NCBI RefSeq assembly: GCF_028858725.1
Contig: NC_084765.1
Span: 11,673,501-11,737,500 of the forward strand
DNA length: 64,000 nt
Direction: 5' to 3'
Origin: Colius striatus
Taxonomy: Eukaryota; Chordata; Aves; Coliiformes; Coliidae
Shown here: piece after piece, positions 29,401-41,400 of the stretch
How the letters are laid out: the number at the start of each line of letters is the position of its first letter
Position numbering within the stretch: the first letter of the stretch is position 1
Made by a program: the position numbers and the translations under genes
Notes under the pieces: model-generated
What the model was told of the DNA's origin: nothing
The model's database searches: none
Seen by the model: the letters and a program-made list of their open reading frames with translations, nothing else

Positions 29401-32400
29401 GAATTAGTGTCTGAGCTCTCTATGACTCAAGTTGAGTAGTCACTGAAGTGTGTCCTAACGCTAGCTGCATCACAGATGTTCCACTGAGAGGGAACTGCAG
29501 CACTGCTTTCACCAGCCAGGTGAGGCCATACTGTGATTCCTTTATGAGAGTTTTACAAGCTTTGCTTTTCTCAGAATGCTTTCTGTAGAAAACACCAGAT
29601 TAAACCCGAAGTGTGACTCATTTCTCACAAAGCAAGATTTGGGTTTGGCTTGCTTTCATGGGGAAAAAAAACCACACCATTTCAGACATGTGAAGTTTAA
29701 GTAGCTACACTCTTTGAGTTGTAAGCATAGTTAAAAAGGTAATGCAAAGGACAATACTTGATAATTGGGCTGATGTGATGTGGAAAATATGCATTTCCTC
29801 CTCAGACTGTGCCCTTCTCTCCCTGCCAGTGTTATTGAGGAGACTATGTTTACACTCCTTGAGATATCACAAAGGTTACTTGCAGCAAATGTGTCAGTAT
29901 TCAAATTAGGGGAGCCACCATGACTTGACTTTGCCTTTCACCCCTGGCAATCACTTTTGCATCAGAGTGCTGCTTGCCACCTGTCTAGGGAGGTAAGGAA
30001 GCAGTGGATGGACCCCAGAGGCTCACAGGCACAGTACAATAGCAGTGCTCCTCATTTGCTAAGTCAATCACCCACTCTGGGAAACGTATCTCTTGAATCA
30101 TATTTTTATTTGTTAAGCTCCTGTGCAGAGTGAGAGATTTTCACCTGCTTCTGGACTAAGAGTGAGTCATTAGCTCCCTACTAGGACTGGATATTATATG
30201 TTACAGTCCACAACAGACAGAGGAAGTCTCATTTGTGCATTAGGTAGCTCTTTACCCAGTTGCAGAGATCAGCTGTAGCGGCATTTGTTGTAATGTGTGT
30301 AATGGTTAAGTTATTAAATGTTCCAACCTGACCTTGAGTTGGCCCAAAGGGACTTGGCTCACCATATTCCTCACATGAATTATATGTGTTCCCCTCTGTC
30401 ATGTTCACATTTACACTAAGGAATTCTCTATTTTATTTAGACAGTAGGAGCAGAGCTTTTTATTGGCAGATATGCTCTGACATCAAGAGAAAAGGTAATC
30501 TAAAATATGCACCTACAGATTTGTCCATATTTCCTGAAAATGAGGATGTCAGGTATTGATCAGAGATAGAATATTAGCTCCATACTTTAGGCCCACTACA
30601 AAAGATCTCATATAATTTCTTACTTAAGTGTCTGCTTTAAAAAATATATCATGACGAAAATATTACTCTTGATTTTACAGCCTAATTTTCTATGTAATAT
30701 GCACCCATTACTTTGATTTTAAACATCTTATTGAATGTTCTAGAGAAAAGTTTAGCAATGAGAAATTCAGAAAGTTCAGAACTTTCTTTCAAGATGTGTA
30801 TACAACCACTCCATCCTAAAAGTCCTGCAGGTACCTAGATTTTCCCAGACTCACCTGAAGGTTAGGTGAGGAGAGCTGTCTTGGCATCAGCAGAGGAGTC
30901 TTCTTCCCTGTGTACCCCTACAGGAAACTGGGTCCTTTAAGAAGGATTCTGCCACAGGAGGCTGAAATCTAATTACCTAATTAAAACCTAAAATTCATTA
31001 TTAAAAGTTAATAAATATATTGGTTATATATTTAAATTATATTAAAACTATTTAATGGCTTCAAAAAAATACAGTCTCTACTGTGATCCTGCTCTGGCAG
31101 GGGGGTTGGACTAGATGATCTTTCAAGGTCCCTTCCAACCCTTAAGATTCTGTGATTCTATGATTCTGTGATTATAAGGGCTTGAAGGATTCTCTGTAGT
31201 TTGCTTTACCCCTGAGGGGCTTCTAGAAAAGTAAAACATTATTCAAATGTCAGAGGCTGAAACATGCCTTGCTGACTCTACAGCCATTCAGACAGCACTC
31301 TGCCACAGGGCTGTCATGTCTTGTGTGTGTACTTGCAGGCTGATCTGATTAAAACAGAAGTGGAAAAAGAAAAGGTCTTTGAGGCTTCATTTCAGCAAAG
31401 TGCTTCAGCACAATGAAAGTAAATTAAGGCTGAAACGTGCTGAAATATCTGGCTGGATCAAAGCCTAAACTAGCATTTTGCCTGTTCTCTCATGCTTTGT
31501 TTTAATTGGTGAAGCTAGGCATGAGCTGACTAGAATTTCTTCTGCTCTATAATAATTAGAAATAATTTTTCTATCAGTGTCCAGATAAATTATTGTATTA
31601 GAATAATTTAGGTCAAACAGCAATAAGTTGAGCACAATTCCTGGTGTTTGTTTTGATCATAATCTTCTGTCTGTCACACACAGGTAAGTACAACTGTTGT
31701 GGAGGAAACTTGTCTTTTCAGTTTGAAAATTATTCCTGGATAGAAACGCTTCTAGGTTTGTGTCTGTCTGCTTATCAGCAGGCTGGGCACAGCAGGACAA
31801 AGGGGAAGCAGTACAGAAGTGGCTGAAGTGTATGAGCTCTGGTTATATTTGACTTACATCTGTACCAGGAGTGGTCTTTGAGCCTCTGTCACACACCTTC
31901 AGCTATGCTGATGTCTGACCTGCAGCTGCAGCCCCTCTCAGGATCTCTGGTAACAAATGAGTAATCGGCATCAGATAGCTTCACGCTTCTTCCATTTACC
32001 TATAGCAACAGGGAAGAACAAGTTTGCCAGGGATCTAATAATCTGGCCACATGTGTGTGAGAGAGCTTTATCCATGTTCACATTAAATGGTTTTCCCTGG
32101 TCCTTGCGTCATTCAGCCCAGCCAGTTGCTTTGTTGTCCCTTAGATTTGCATCCCAGCCTCTTTGCCCTGAGTGCATGTTTCCTCTTCACCTGCTCACCA
32201 GGCTCCTTTTTATTTCTCCTCTCCTCTCCTCTCCTCTCCTCTCCTCTCCTCTCCTCTCCTCTCCTCTCCTCTCCTCTCCTCTCCTCTCCTCTCCTCTCCT
32301 CTCCTCTCCTCTCCTCTCCTCTCCTCTCCTCTCCTCTCCTCTCCTCTCCTCTCCTCTCCTCTCCTCTCCTCTCCGCCTCCCAGGTCTTCTTTTTTACCTC

Positions 32401-35400
32401 TTTGCATTTAATTCAGGCTCCTCCCTTCCCTGGGGTTCCCTGCAGGATGAATGTGACCTTCATCTCCCAGATAAGCCTCCCTTTTCTCTGTGTAGCCCAC
32501 GGCTAAAATGGAAAGGAAGATGCTGCTTAGTGCAGACAGTTTCCTCCAAAGAAATTAGCAGCTAAAGAAGCCTCTCTTTTGCATGCACAAAAATATTGTT
32601 TTAAGATGGCTATTAATGTAAGGAAACCAGAGTGAGTTTAGATATCACTGGTAAAAGTCCGTGGCACCTGACACAAAAGTCCTCCTCCTGCCAGCCTCCA
32701 AGTCCTTGCCATCAAAACATGCCACCCTTTCACAAAAATGGGCAGCAAAGATGTTTATATAATAAAATAACTTTATTTAGAATCTGGCTTTGGAAGCAAA
32801 CTGATCTGATGCCAAGCAAGGGTGCTGGATCAGCTGACCTCCTGAGATCTCTTCCCAATGGAATTACTTTGTGATTCTATATACATTTGGCTGAAAATGG
32901 AAAACAAACCAGTTATCCAGAGGCAGACATACAGGCTTAAATACTTCAGTGAAAATGGGTTAGATTTTGAATCCTGGTCATGCTATAACAGTGCCTTACT
33001 AATGCAAGCAATAATAAAAATAGGCAGGTCTCCCATCAGTAATTGAAGGCCTTACGCATGAAGGCACAGAGGAATCCTTTAATCCTTAATTAGCAGTGAT
33101 GATACCTGTGACAGCTTTGCTTCTCAAAAAAGCTCCATTTCAGCTTCGCTTCAGTATTAGTTTACAAGCAAAAAGGTGTTTGTTGCTTCATGTCATTGCT
33201 ACTGAGAAGGTTATCCCCTATGCTTCCTGCAGTCGGCCTCTGCCCCAGCCCCCTCCCTCCCCAGCCCTCTCTGCATCCCATGCAGTGCCGCTGAATGTGT
33301 CTGTGAGCAGGCAGTGGTATCTGTGTTAATGAAACACGTGTCCTCACAGCACAGCAGCCTTGCAAATGAAGCACAAGTCAGTGATTTGGGGGTGTCTGGG
33401 GGCACACATCCTCAGAAGAGGGGTGCCTGGGGATCAGGGCAGGCACTGGAGCTGAGCACCTGCACCATGAGTAGGGACAAAGTGGGAACGTCTCCCCGTT
33501 GTCAGCAAACACTTCTGACAGCACAGGGATCCTCGAGGGCTTGCTTTAAAAGCTGCCCTCCTGCAGGAATCCTGTGAGACAGCTGGAGTACGGAGACTGT
33601 CATTATACTGATATGTTTTCATTTATATCTTGTCCCTGATACTATTATTTAGTCTTATCCACCTGAATAAAAGTGCTGCTATTTTTTATTCTTATGCACC
33701 TGGAGAAACCTTCATTTCCTCAAAGCTTAGGTGTGTATTGTGTCCAGCACAAGTGGGAGGAAGCTCTGCCAAGCAACTGAGAGGATCTGGGTCAGGGAGG
33801 TAATTCAGTCACAAAGCAGTTGTGAGCTGGAGCTTGTATGCATTAGCACAGCAGATGAAAGAGTTCAGCAAATGTGGACAGAGTGACATAACTAAATCAG
33901 CAAGGAGAAATGAGAAACGTGAAAAGGTTGTGGAAAGGAAAACACAGGCAGTGGAAATACTCCTTTGTAAATTCACTCATTCACTACATTTGGTGAAGTT
34001 TCTCCACCTGAGGAAGCAGAGGGACCAGATTCAGTCAGTCAGTACCAGTCCTGTGCATGGCCCAGAACACTGGCATAGCACAGATCTGGCACCAGCCCTG
34101 GGTGTGCTTCACACACAGCAGCTCTCCTCTCTTGGATGGACAGCTCACCTGTCCTTTGGGAGAGGAGGAGGAAAAGGAAGGGGTATTCTCACCTTCCCGT
34201 TCTTTAACGCAAATCCCCAAAAGGCTGCCATGAGAGTAGCAAGGTAGGATTAGGGAGCCCTGCCAGCAAGACATTTTACTAGAGGCTTAGTCCTGGACTT
34301 AGGAAAAGCTCAGTGTGTGAAGCTCCTTTGGGTCTGTGAGAAATAGGTGGTAGAGGGGAAAATGAGAAGGAATATCCCTTTTGGGTATTGCTATAGAGTA
34401 AACAGAGTTATCAAGTGCATCTGTGGAACATTTCCAATGTAACTAGTCCTTGTAACTGAACATGATGTTAACATTTGATGAGAGTTGGTGACTTGGAGTA
34501 CACAACAAGCCGTGGCCCTCTGAAACAGACACATCCAGCAGTAGCATTGCATTGGCAGCATTCCCTGCAGCCGGGCCAGTGGCCATTCAGTGCTCAACAT
34601 CAGACAATGTCTATTTCTCAGAATGTCGTAACTGTGCTGTGATTAGATATTAATACAGTCTAGACTTGAAGTTATTTGTTGGTTAATCGACTCAGAAATT
34701 GATAGCAGACATCGTCCTACCTAAAGAACAGTAAATGTTCTTGTTAAGTCACATTAATTTGCTCTTGACGTGGGCCTAAACCATGTTCACAAGCAGTCTC
34801 CACAATTAAGCTCAGTCATGGTAATGTCTGAAATTCCTTTGCCTTGGCTCTAAGTCTGATCCTTGCACCTCCACAGCCAAGTACTCAACCAGGAAAAGTT
34901 TCTGTGTGCTATCATGAGAAAATGATTTGAAAACCAAAATAGCCCAGAAGAAGATAAAACTTCGAGTGGGAAAGAAGCATTGTCATCTTTTGTCTATAAT
35001 GTGATAAAAGATCTCTTCTTCAGGACAAACTGGTGATTAAGAATATCTCAATAAGATTATGTAACCTCATATTAATACTTTCACGAGGAGAAGATCAAAG
35101 ACTGAAGGGGTTTTCTTAATTTAGTGAGTAAAGGGCATAGGAAGAACCCAAACCTGGGCAGATTCCAAATAATTTTAAGCAAGATGATAACCATAGGAAA
35201 AAAACCTGGAAGGATAAGTGGTGGATTGCTTGTATTTTGAAATGAGTTGAAACTGATGTTTTCTAGAAAATGTTCACTGATTTTTCTTTAGCAGAGTGCA
35301 AATTATTGGAATGAGTAGCGGCTAATGGGATGAGTTTGGTGGCATAGGCTATGTAGCATGGCTAGATAATAGCCTTACATATCTGTGTCTAAGAGAATTC

Positions 35401-38400
35401 CCTTGGCTACAAAACTTGCCAACCCAGTCACCATTTCACAGTCAATTGCTGCTAGTAGACTCGTTCCATGGGGCACCCTGCTGCTGGTGGACAGGAGCAA
35501 TGGGGAAGGGCAGCCTTCCCTTCAGCAGCTCTGCAGAGACAGAGCACTCTCAGGGGTGGGATGAGAGCTGGGCCCCCTGCTGACCCCAGGCCCTACGGAC
35601 TGGCCTGAGCTCTGGGATCCTCATAGCGTGTCTCCCACTTGTGCACGACTCCGGCAGCACTTCCTCTCTGAAGTATGGGTTGGCTTGTGTTTGTTGTTAG
35701 TGTGTGATTCATGCAATGGTTTGGTTTTCTTGTGCCCATGTATAAAATTACCTGCATATGGGTAATATAAGGAGTGTTTTCCAGCAGACAGCTAGAATAT
35801 CACGCAGCATTCCTGTAAAACTGCACAGACCAAATGAAAAAGCCCATTCTCAAAGCCATCTCTCTGGATTACCAAAACTTCCCTAGTCTAGTAGAAGTGA
35901 AAATATCCTGAAAATGTCATTTCTTTGACTATTCTCTTGCTTTACTTTGCGTGCTTCACACACCTTAAAGAAAAGCAATCATCTGACTGTACTTATTTCT
36001 CACAAAAATGAACAGTGGGGCAATGTGTGGGTTGCACATCTTGAAAGGAAAAACTGGAGCAGACTTGGTTTCCCAGAGTAGGGCTTTCTTTTTTAATCTA
36101 CCAAACACACTTCTCATGAATAATACCCTTTTAAAAGGACATGAACCATATTTGAGAGACTTAAACGGTCATCTCTGAATTTGACCTTATGGAATGTAAA
36201 AACCTCCCACTGTAGTGGAAGTTGTGTGTCCTTTCTATGTGTGAATCTTTCCAGCTATGGAAGGGACTTGGTACAAGCTGGAGTTTAGTGACAGCATGTG
36301 TGATTCCTGCTGCCCTCTGTGTAAGCAGTGTCTGGGAGGGAGGGCAGCGGGCAGTTGTGGACACTGGAAGTTCAGAGTGAGTGTTTCATGGGAATTAGCC
36401 TCAGATGGCTGACAAGGAAAGATTTTCTGAGGCTGAATTTTAAAAATCTGCGTCCGGAACTTTAAAACACACAGTCTGAGGTGCTGGCAAGGGCAACGGT
36501 GGGAAGTGCAGGCAGAGCAGAGTAGGGTGCTCCCAGGGCACCCCCTCCGTGGCCACTTGCCATGTTCAGCTGCTGCCTGGCCCCAGCCAGCCCCCGGGCA
36601 AGCTCTGGAAGAGAAATCAGTGTCCTGGGCCAGAGCCCGAAGCCTCCCCCAGCGTGGGAATAGCATGCACGAGAAGATGCAGGGGCTGATTTACGTCACG
36701 GCACTGCGTGTAAAACAAGGAGTTACAAAAGGATGTTCTATAGAAAGGAAACAAAATGCTAAGATAATATCAGAAGAATGTTTGCCTTCCTGCTTTTAGC
36801 TTAACGTGGCTCTTTTTTTAGTCACCCGGCTAAGATGACTGAAGCTGTAGTAGCTGAAAATACTACAGTGAGTTTAATTAAAGTGAGCTTGGGACAGTGC
36901 TGAGACTCTGTACTTATGCTCCACAGCTCTTCTGAAAAACACCACTGTGCTTGCTGCAGCGGACACTTGAGGCAAAAATATGAGGCAATGGCAGCACCAT
37001 TGCCTGCTATTAAAATAAATAATATTAGCGAAACTCACCATTTTACAAGAAACCAGTGTCAGGCAACATATGTCATAAAAACATGCCGTGGCTGATAAAT
37101 GAAATGTCAATTAAGCCCAACCCAACAGATTATTTGCAGTAAAAGACAAGCGTTTGCTCTTCCCCAGCCTTCTCACTGTTCCCATTCAGCAGGCTTCAAA
37201 GGTTAATCACTGACAGGAACAAACTGGTGAAAGCTTTTTCCTGGCCTTGGAATAATCCACAACTAAAAATGCTTGGGAGCGTTGTTCTGGTGGAGGTCTG
37301 ATGCCACCTAAAGTCGCCACCAAGTCTTGCAGTAGAAGTCAGCATTTCTCCCCAGCATTCTCAAGCACTAACAGCTCTGAAGTTATTAGTTAGTTAATCA
37401 TAGTTCTTTGTGGCTGCATTAAGCACAGCAGAAGTTTGCTCGTCATGCTAGGCTGGGTAAAAGTCCAAATTTCTGTCATCCTCAGCCTGCAAGAAGCAGA
37501 CATTGTAACCCAGTCCAAGATCAAAACTCTGAAATATAGAGCCTATCTTTATTCCCCTGATGCTAAAACTACCTTGGTAATGACATCCCTTTATTTTTAA
37601 CATCCAAATGTTAAAAAAAATCACCCATGTGATTGTAAAAGGGAATCAGATTCAGTAGACGGAAGGACAATGTATGTGAGATATATTCCAGAAATTATAT
37701 CAAGCCTTATTGTTTAGGGATAGCAACATGTATTGTAGAGTACTCTACTGAGCAGGTTTAATAGCTTTACCACTAGACCCGGTCAGTAAGCCCCTTAAAA
37801 TGTATTATAATAAAAATATGCTGCTGTCCAAAAAATAGACAAACTTTGAATACTATATTTTTTTATACTAGATACTTTTCACTAGGTTTTCTTTGGAGTA
37901 AATATTGATTGTCAGGGTGTTTTTACGTCTGATTTAATAGAGGTTTTCTTTAGAATGTTTCTTTCTCTCATTTTATTTTTCATCTTCCCTTGTTTGTGCA
38001 TTTGTGTTTGACATAAGAATATCAGTATTATGCAATTTTAGTACTGACATGGTCATAACAGCTAAGAACTGAAGCTGCTTTTGGATTTAAGGCAACAGTC
38101 AAAGCAGCTGCTATTGAGCACTGTTGGGAACATTAAACTTCATCTTCTGGATCAGAGTGTCTCCTGACTGGTATAATAGAACACATTATTCTAGTGTTTC
38201 AGCTCTAGTTTCAATTCACCTATACAGAATATACAGATGTAGTAAGGGCTGGAAGGGGACCTAGGCTGTCTGAAGTCAGAAGTGAGAGAAGGGCAGCCCC
38301 TTGAGCACTTGTGTTTTAGCATGCTGAATTTATCAGCAGGTAGCAGGTACTCTGAACAAAGAACACTGTGCTAACGTGGCTGTTCCTCTCTCTCCAGCAC

Positions 38401-41400
38401 CCTCTCGAGCTGCTCACACGCCGTGGTGGCCCTGCTGTACCCCTTCTCCTGGCAGCACACCTTCATTCCTGTGCTGCCCTCATCCATGATTGACATTGTG
38501 TGCTGCCCTACTCCCTTCCTGGTGGGACTGCTCTCCAGCTCCCTGCCCAAACTGAAGGAGCTGCCTGTAGAGGAGGTAGGAGCTGGCACCAGAATTGTTT
38601 GCCTGGTGTAAAGCTGGCCTTACCCTGGAGAGGCCCTATCATTCATAAAGCAATGCTCATATGTTTAATTTTTAATCTGCCTCTTTGTTTCTTCTCTGCC
38701 TAATTCTCATGGGCAACTGCCTCATAGTAAAACTGCAGTAGTAGGTTTAGTCTTCTCTTTATTCTGCCCTTCTTCTCATACCAGCACCTTGTCAGGGAGC
38801 AGTGAATGCTAATCTGGTTGGCGAATAAGTACAGTGTAAATATGCAGATTTGTTCTGATTTTGTTGTGCTGGGAACAGGAAGACATGAAGTGACACCTAT
38901 TAGTGCTGATGGGACCTGTACATGAAGCCATAGCCAGCACAGAAAATAAAGCCTTTAAGGCTTTTTTTCCTAACTTCTAAGACTTTGTTAACACTATATT
39001 GGAAATCAAATGAGGGTTGCACTTCATCATCTCTTCCAGTGAAACACCAAAATATCCAAGGGCATTCTTCTCTCTTACTCCTATTAGTTTCCTGACACTT
39101 TTTAATGAAATTTTATTGTGGTCACTTTCAAGGCTCCCTGTGCCTCTGGCCCATGTAAATGTCTGCTCTGATTTCCTCCCACTTTCCTAACATTGCTCTC
39201 CCACATTTTCCCAGCTCCATCTCTCAGCGTTGCTACTTCATTATCATGAACATCTCACACCCTTGCCCTTCCGAAGCCCTGCTGTCTGGAATAACTCCAT
39301 TTTCTTTAAACCCCTCTGAAATACTTTCAGTCTGTACACTAACAAAAATGTATAACAGTGATTTGGTTAGGTTTAAGAAAAAAAGACCTGCCTAACTCTT
39401 TCAGCTCTTTTTACATATTAGCCTGCATAGGATCTGTTGTATCTAACTATGTTAAATTAGACTTCAAGCTCTAAACCCCCGTTCATCTTCTTGTTTTATA
39501 AAGCACAGGACCTGTTGCTTCATGGTAGGAAACATTCAATTCATGTTGAGGCTTGGGGCCATTCAGATGATCTTTTGCAGAGACAAATGAATGTTTTCTG
39601 TCTCTTTGGATACATTTCACTTTAGTGTTTTCTTTTCTTTAGGCTTTGATGGTTAACCTGGGATCTGATCGATTCATCAGACAGGTAAAGTACAGCTTGA
39701 AATGTTGCCGTGCAGTCTAGCAAGCTGTTTACTTCTATAGCAAGATGAGGTTTCTTTGATTAGAGATATTTGGCAGGAACTGTGCAGTGGGAAAGACATT
39801 AGGAAAAACCCCAACCCCTACATTTTCTGTTTAGCCTGCGAATAAGTACCACTCCTCAGGTATGCAAAAAGGATTAAGTCTACGACTGAGAAAGAAATCA
39901 AGAACTGCATTCACAGTGCAAAGACAACATCCAAAGATAATAACATTGTGTTAGCAAGTAAACTCATGCTGTTGGGGCTGAAAAGGACAAAAATTTCAAA
40001 GTAATGTTTCTGAGTGAGGAAGGAAAGGTAAAGAATAGTTTAATGTCAGTTTCAAAAGCAGAAGCCTTGTAAATGTGAGGTGATCACCAGCTCCTGAGAG
40101 TATTGCAGCACTAAATAATTTTTAAAATAACAATCTGCAGGTTAGATGAGTAAATGTTCTTGTTTGATCCTCTGGAAGATATGGCTGGTGAATAGTGGTT
40201 GTAGAGCTAAGATTCTTGTGTCTACTCGCTTTTGCTGAACAAGCATTAAATAACATGAAGAGAGCAACAGGGGGAAAACTCAAAAAACAAGAAATACTAG
40301 AATATAAGTAAAAACAACCGTCAACAACAAAAGAAGCTGCCTGAACACAACTAGGCAGCATGTAGCAAGGCTTTTCATGATGTGTATTTAGTTTAAAACA
40401 AGTATTTGATTCCAAGATTCTATATGTTTACCTTGCTCTTTGGATTATCATTCCTGACTTTAATCTCATTAAGAGTGACAAGAAATTTTGTTTAGAAATA
40501 CGTGATAGTGGCACATAGGTTTTCTTTACTTTGTTTATGTAGACATGACAGTAGCAGACATAAAAAGCTTTTCTTCTGAATTTTAAACTTTGCAAAAGTA
40601 TTTGCTGTACTTGCTGTATAGAATAATGTGATCTAAAGATTTTTTTCCTCTGTCAGATGGACGATGAAGACACACTATTACCTAGAAAATTGCAAGCTGC
40701 TCTGGAGCAGGCTCTAGAGAGAAAGAATGAACTGATAAATCAGGATTCAGATAGTGATTCAGATGATGGTAAGTTCATTTGGAAACAGGGACTTGTATAA
40801 ATAAGTATGTAGGGTAGTATTGTGACTCTCCTTCCTGGAGAAAGAAAGATGGGACTTCAGTACTCAAATACCTTTTGTGACATCAAGGACAGTCTCTGAA
40901 CACACAGAGAATGGGACTGATAGCATCAACCTAGAGTAATACATTGCCAGCGATCTTTCATTTCTTTGTAAATGACACACGCTCCCTAAGTACCTCTAAA
41001 CCTTTACTCAAACAGAGGTTTGCAGTTAACTTGGCCCTAGTTCAATCCAGATAGTGATATGTGCTCAAGGGTGTATCTGAGTTCAGAGTTGCTCTTGGCA
41101 TTCGGTATGTTCAGAGAAGAGAAGCAGGTACTTGTCTCAGTCCACAACAACCTTGGTTATCTTTTTCCTCCCATTTTGCTGGGGCCTCTGCCATCCCAAT
41201 GAGGGTGGGGGTGAAAGGGGGGCACTGAGTGAGAGACTGTCATGGTGCTTCTTGGTTAGCTGGGCCAAACCAGGACACTCCAGAAAATGGTTTCAGTGCA
41301 AGAGGGGCTGAGTTGCCTCTGAAGGTTCATATTCCTCTCTAGCAATTAGAAAACCAGCCCAGAGTGAATTTAAATGCTTGTGGTTAAAAGGTATGAACCA

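Larger units (their letters stand above)
20086..38397 (+). other. DENND2B 18.3 kb intron
   Basis: This is the largest intron. It holds a TAGGA array (28986-29040), a CTCCT array (32216-32374), a CR1 tail (31082-31172), a weaker CR1-like tail (32821-32881), and an exon-like signal on the - strand at 23449-23507. The flanking exons join in phase, so no DENND2B exon is missing. Confidence 0.7.

Noticed and set aside
31957-32565. ORFs up to 202 codons rich in Leu-Ser-Pro
   Set aside because: They run through the CTCCT array and have no unique conserved part or start context.
38228-38270. GGGCTGGAAGGGGACCT, resembling a CR1 segment
   Set aside because: The match is about 17 bp with no neighbouring CR1 blocks, so it cannot be supported.
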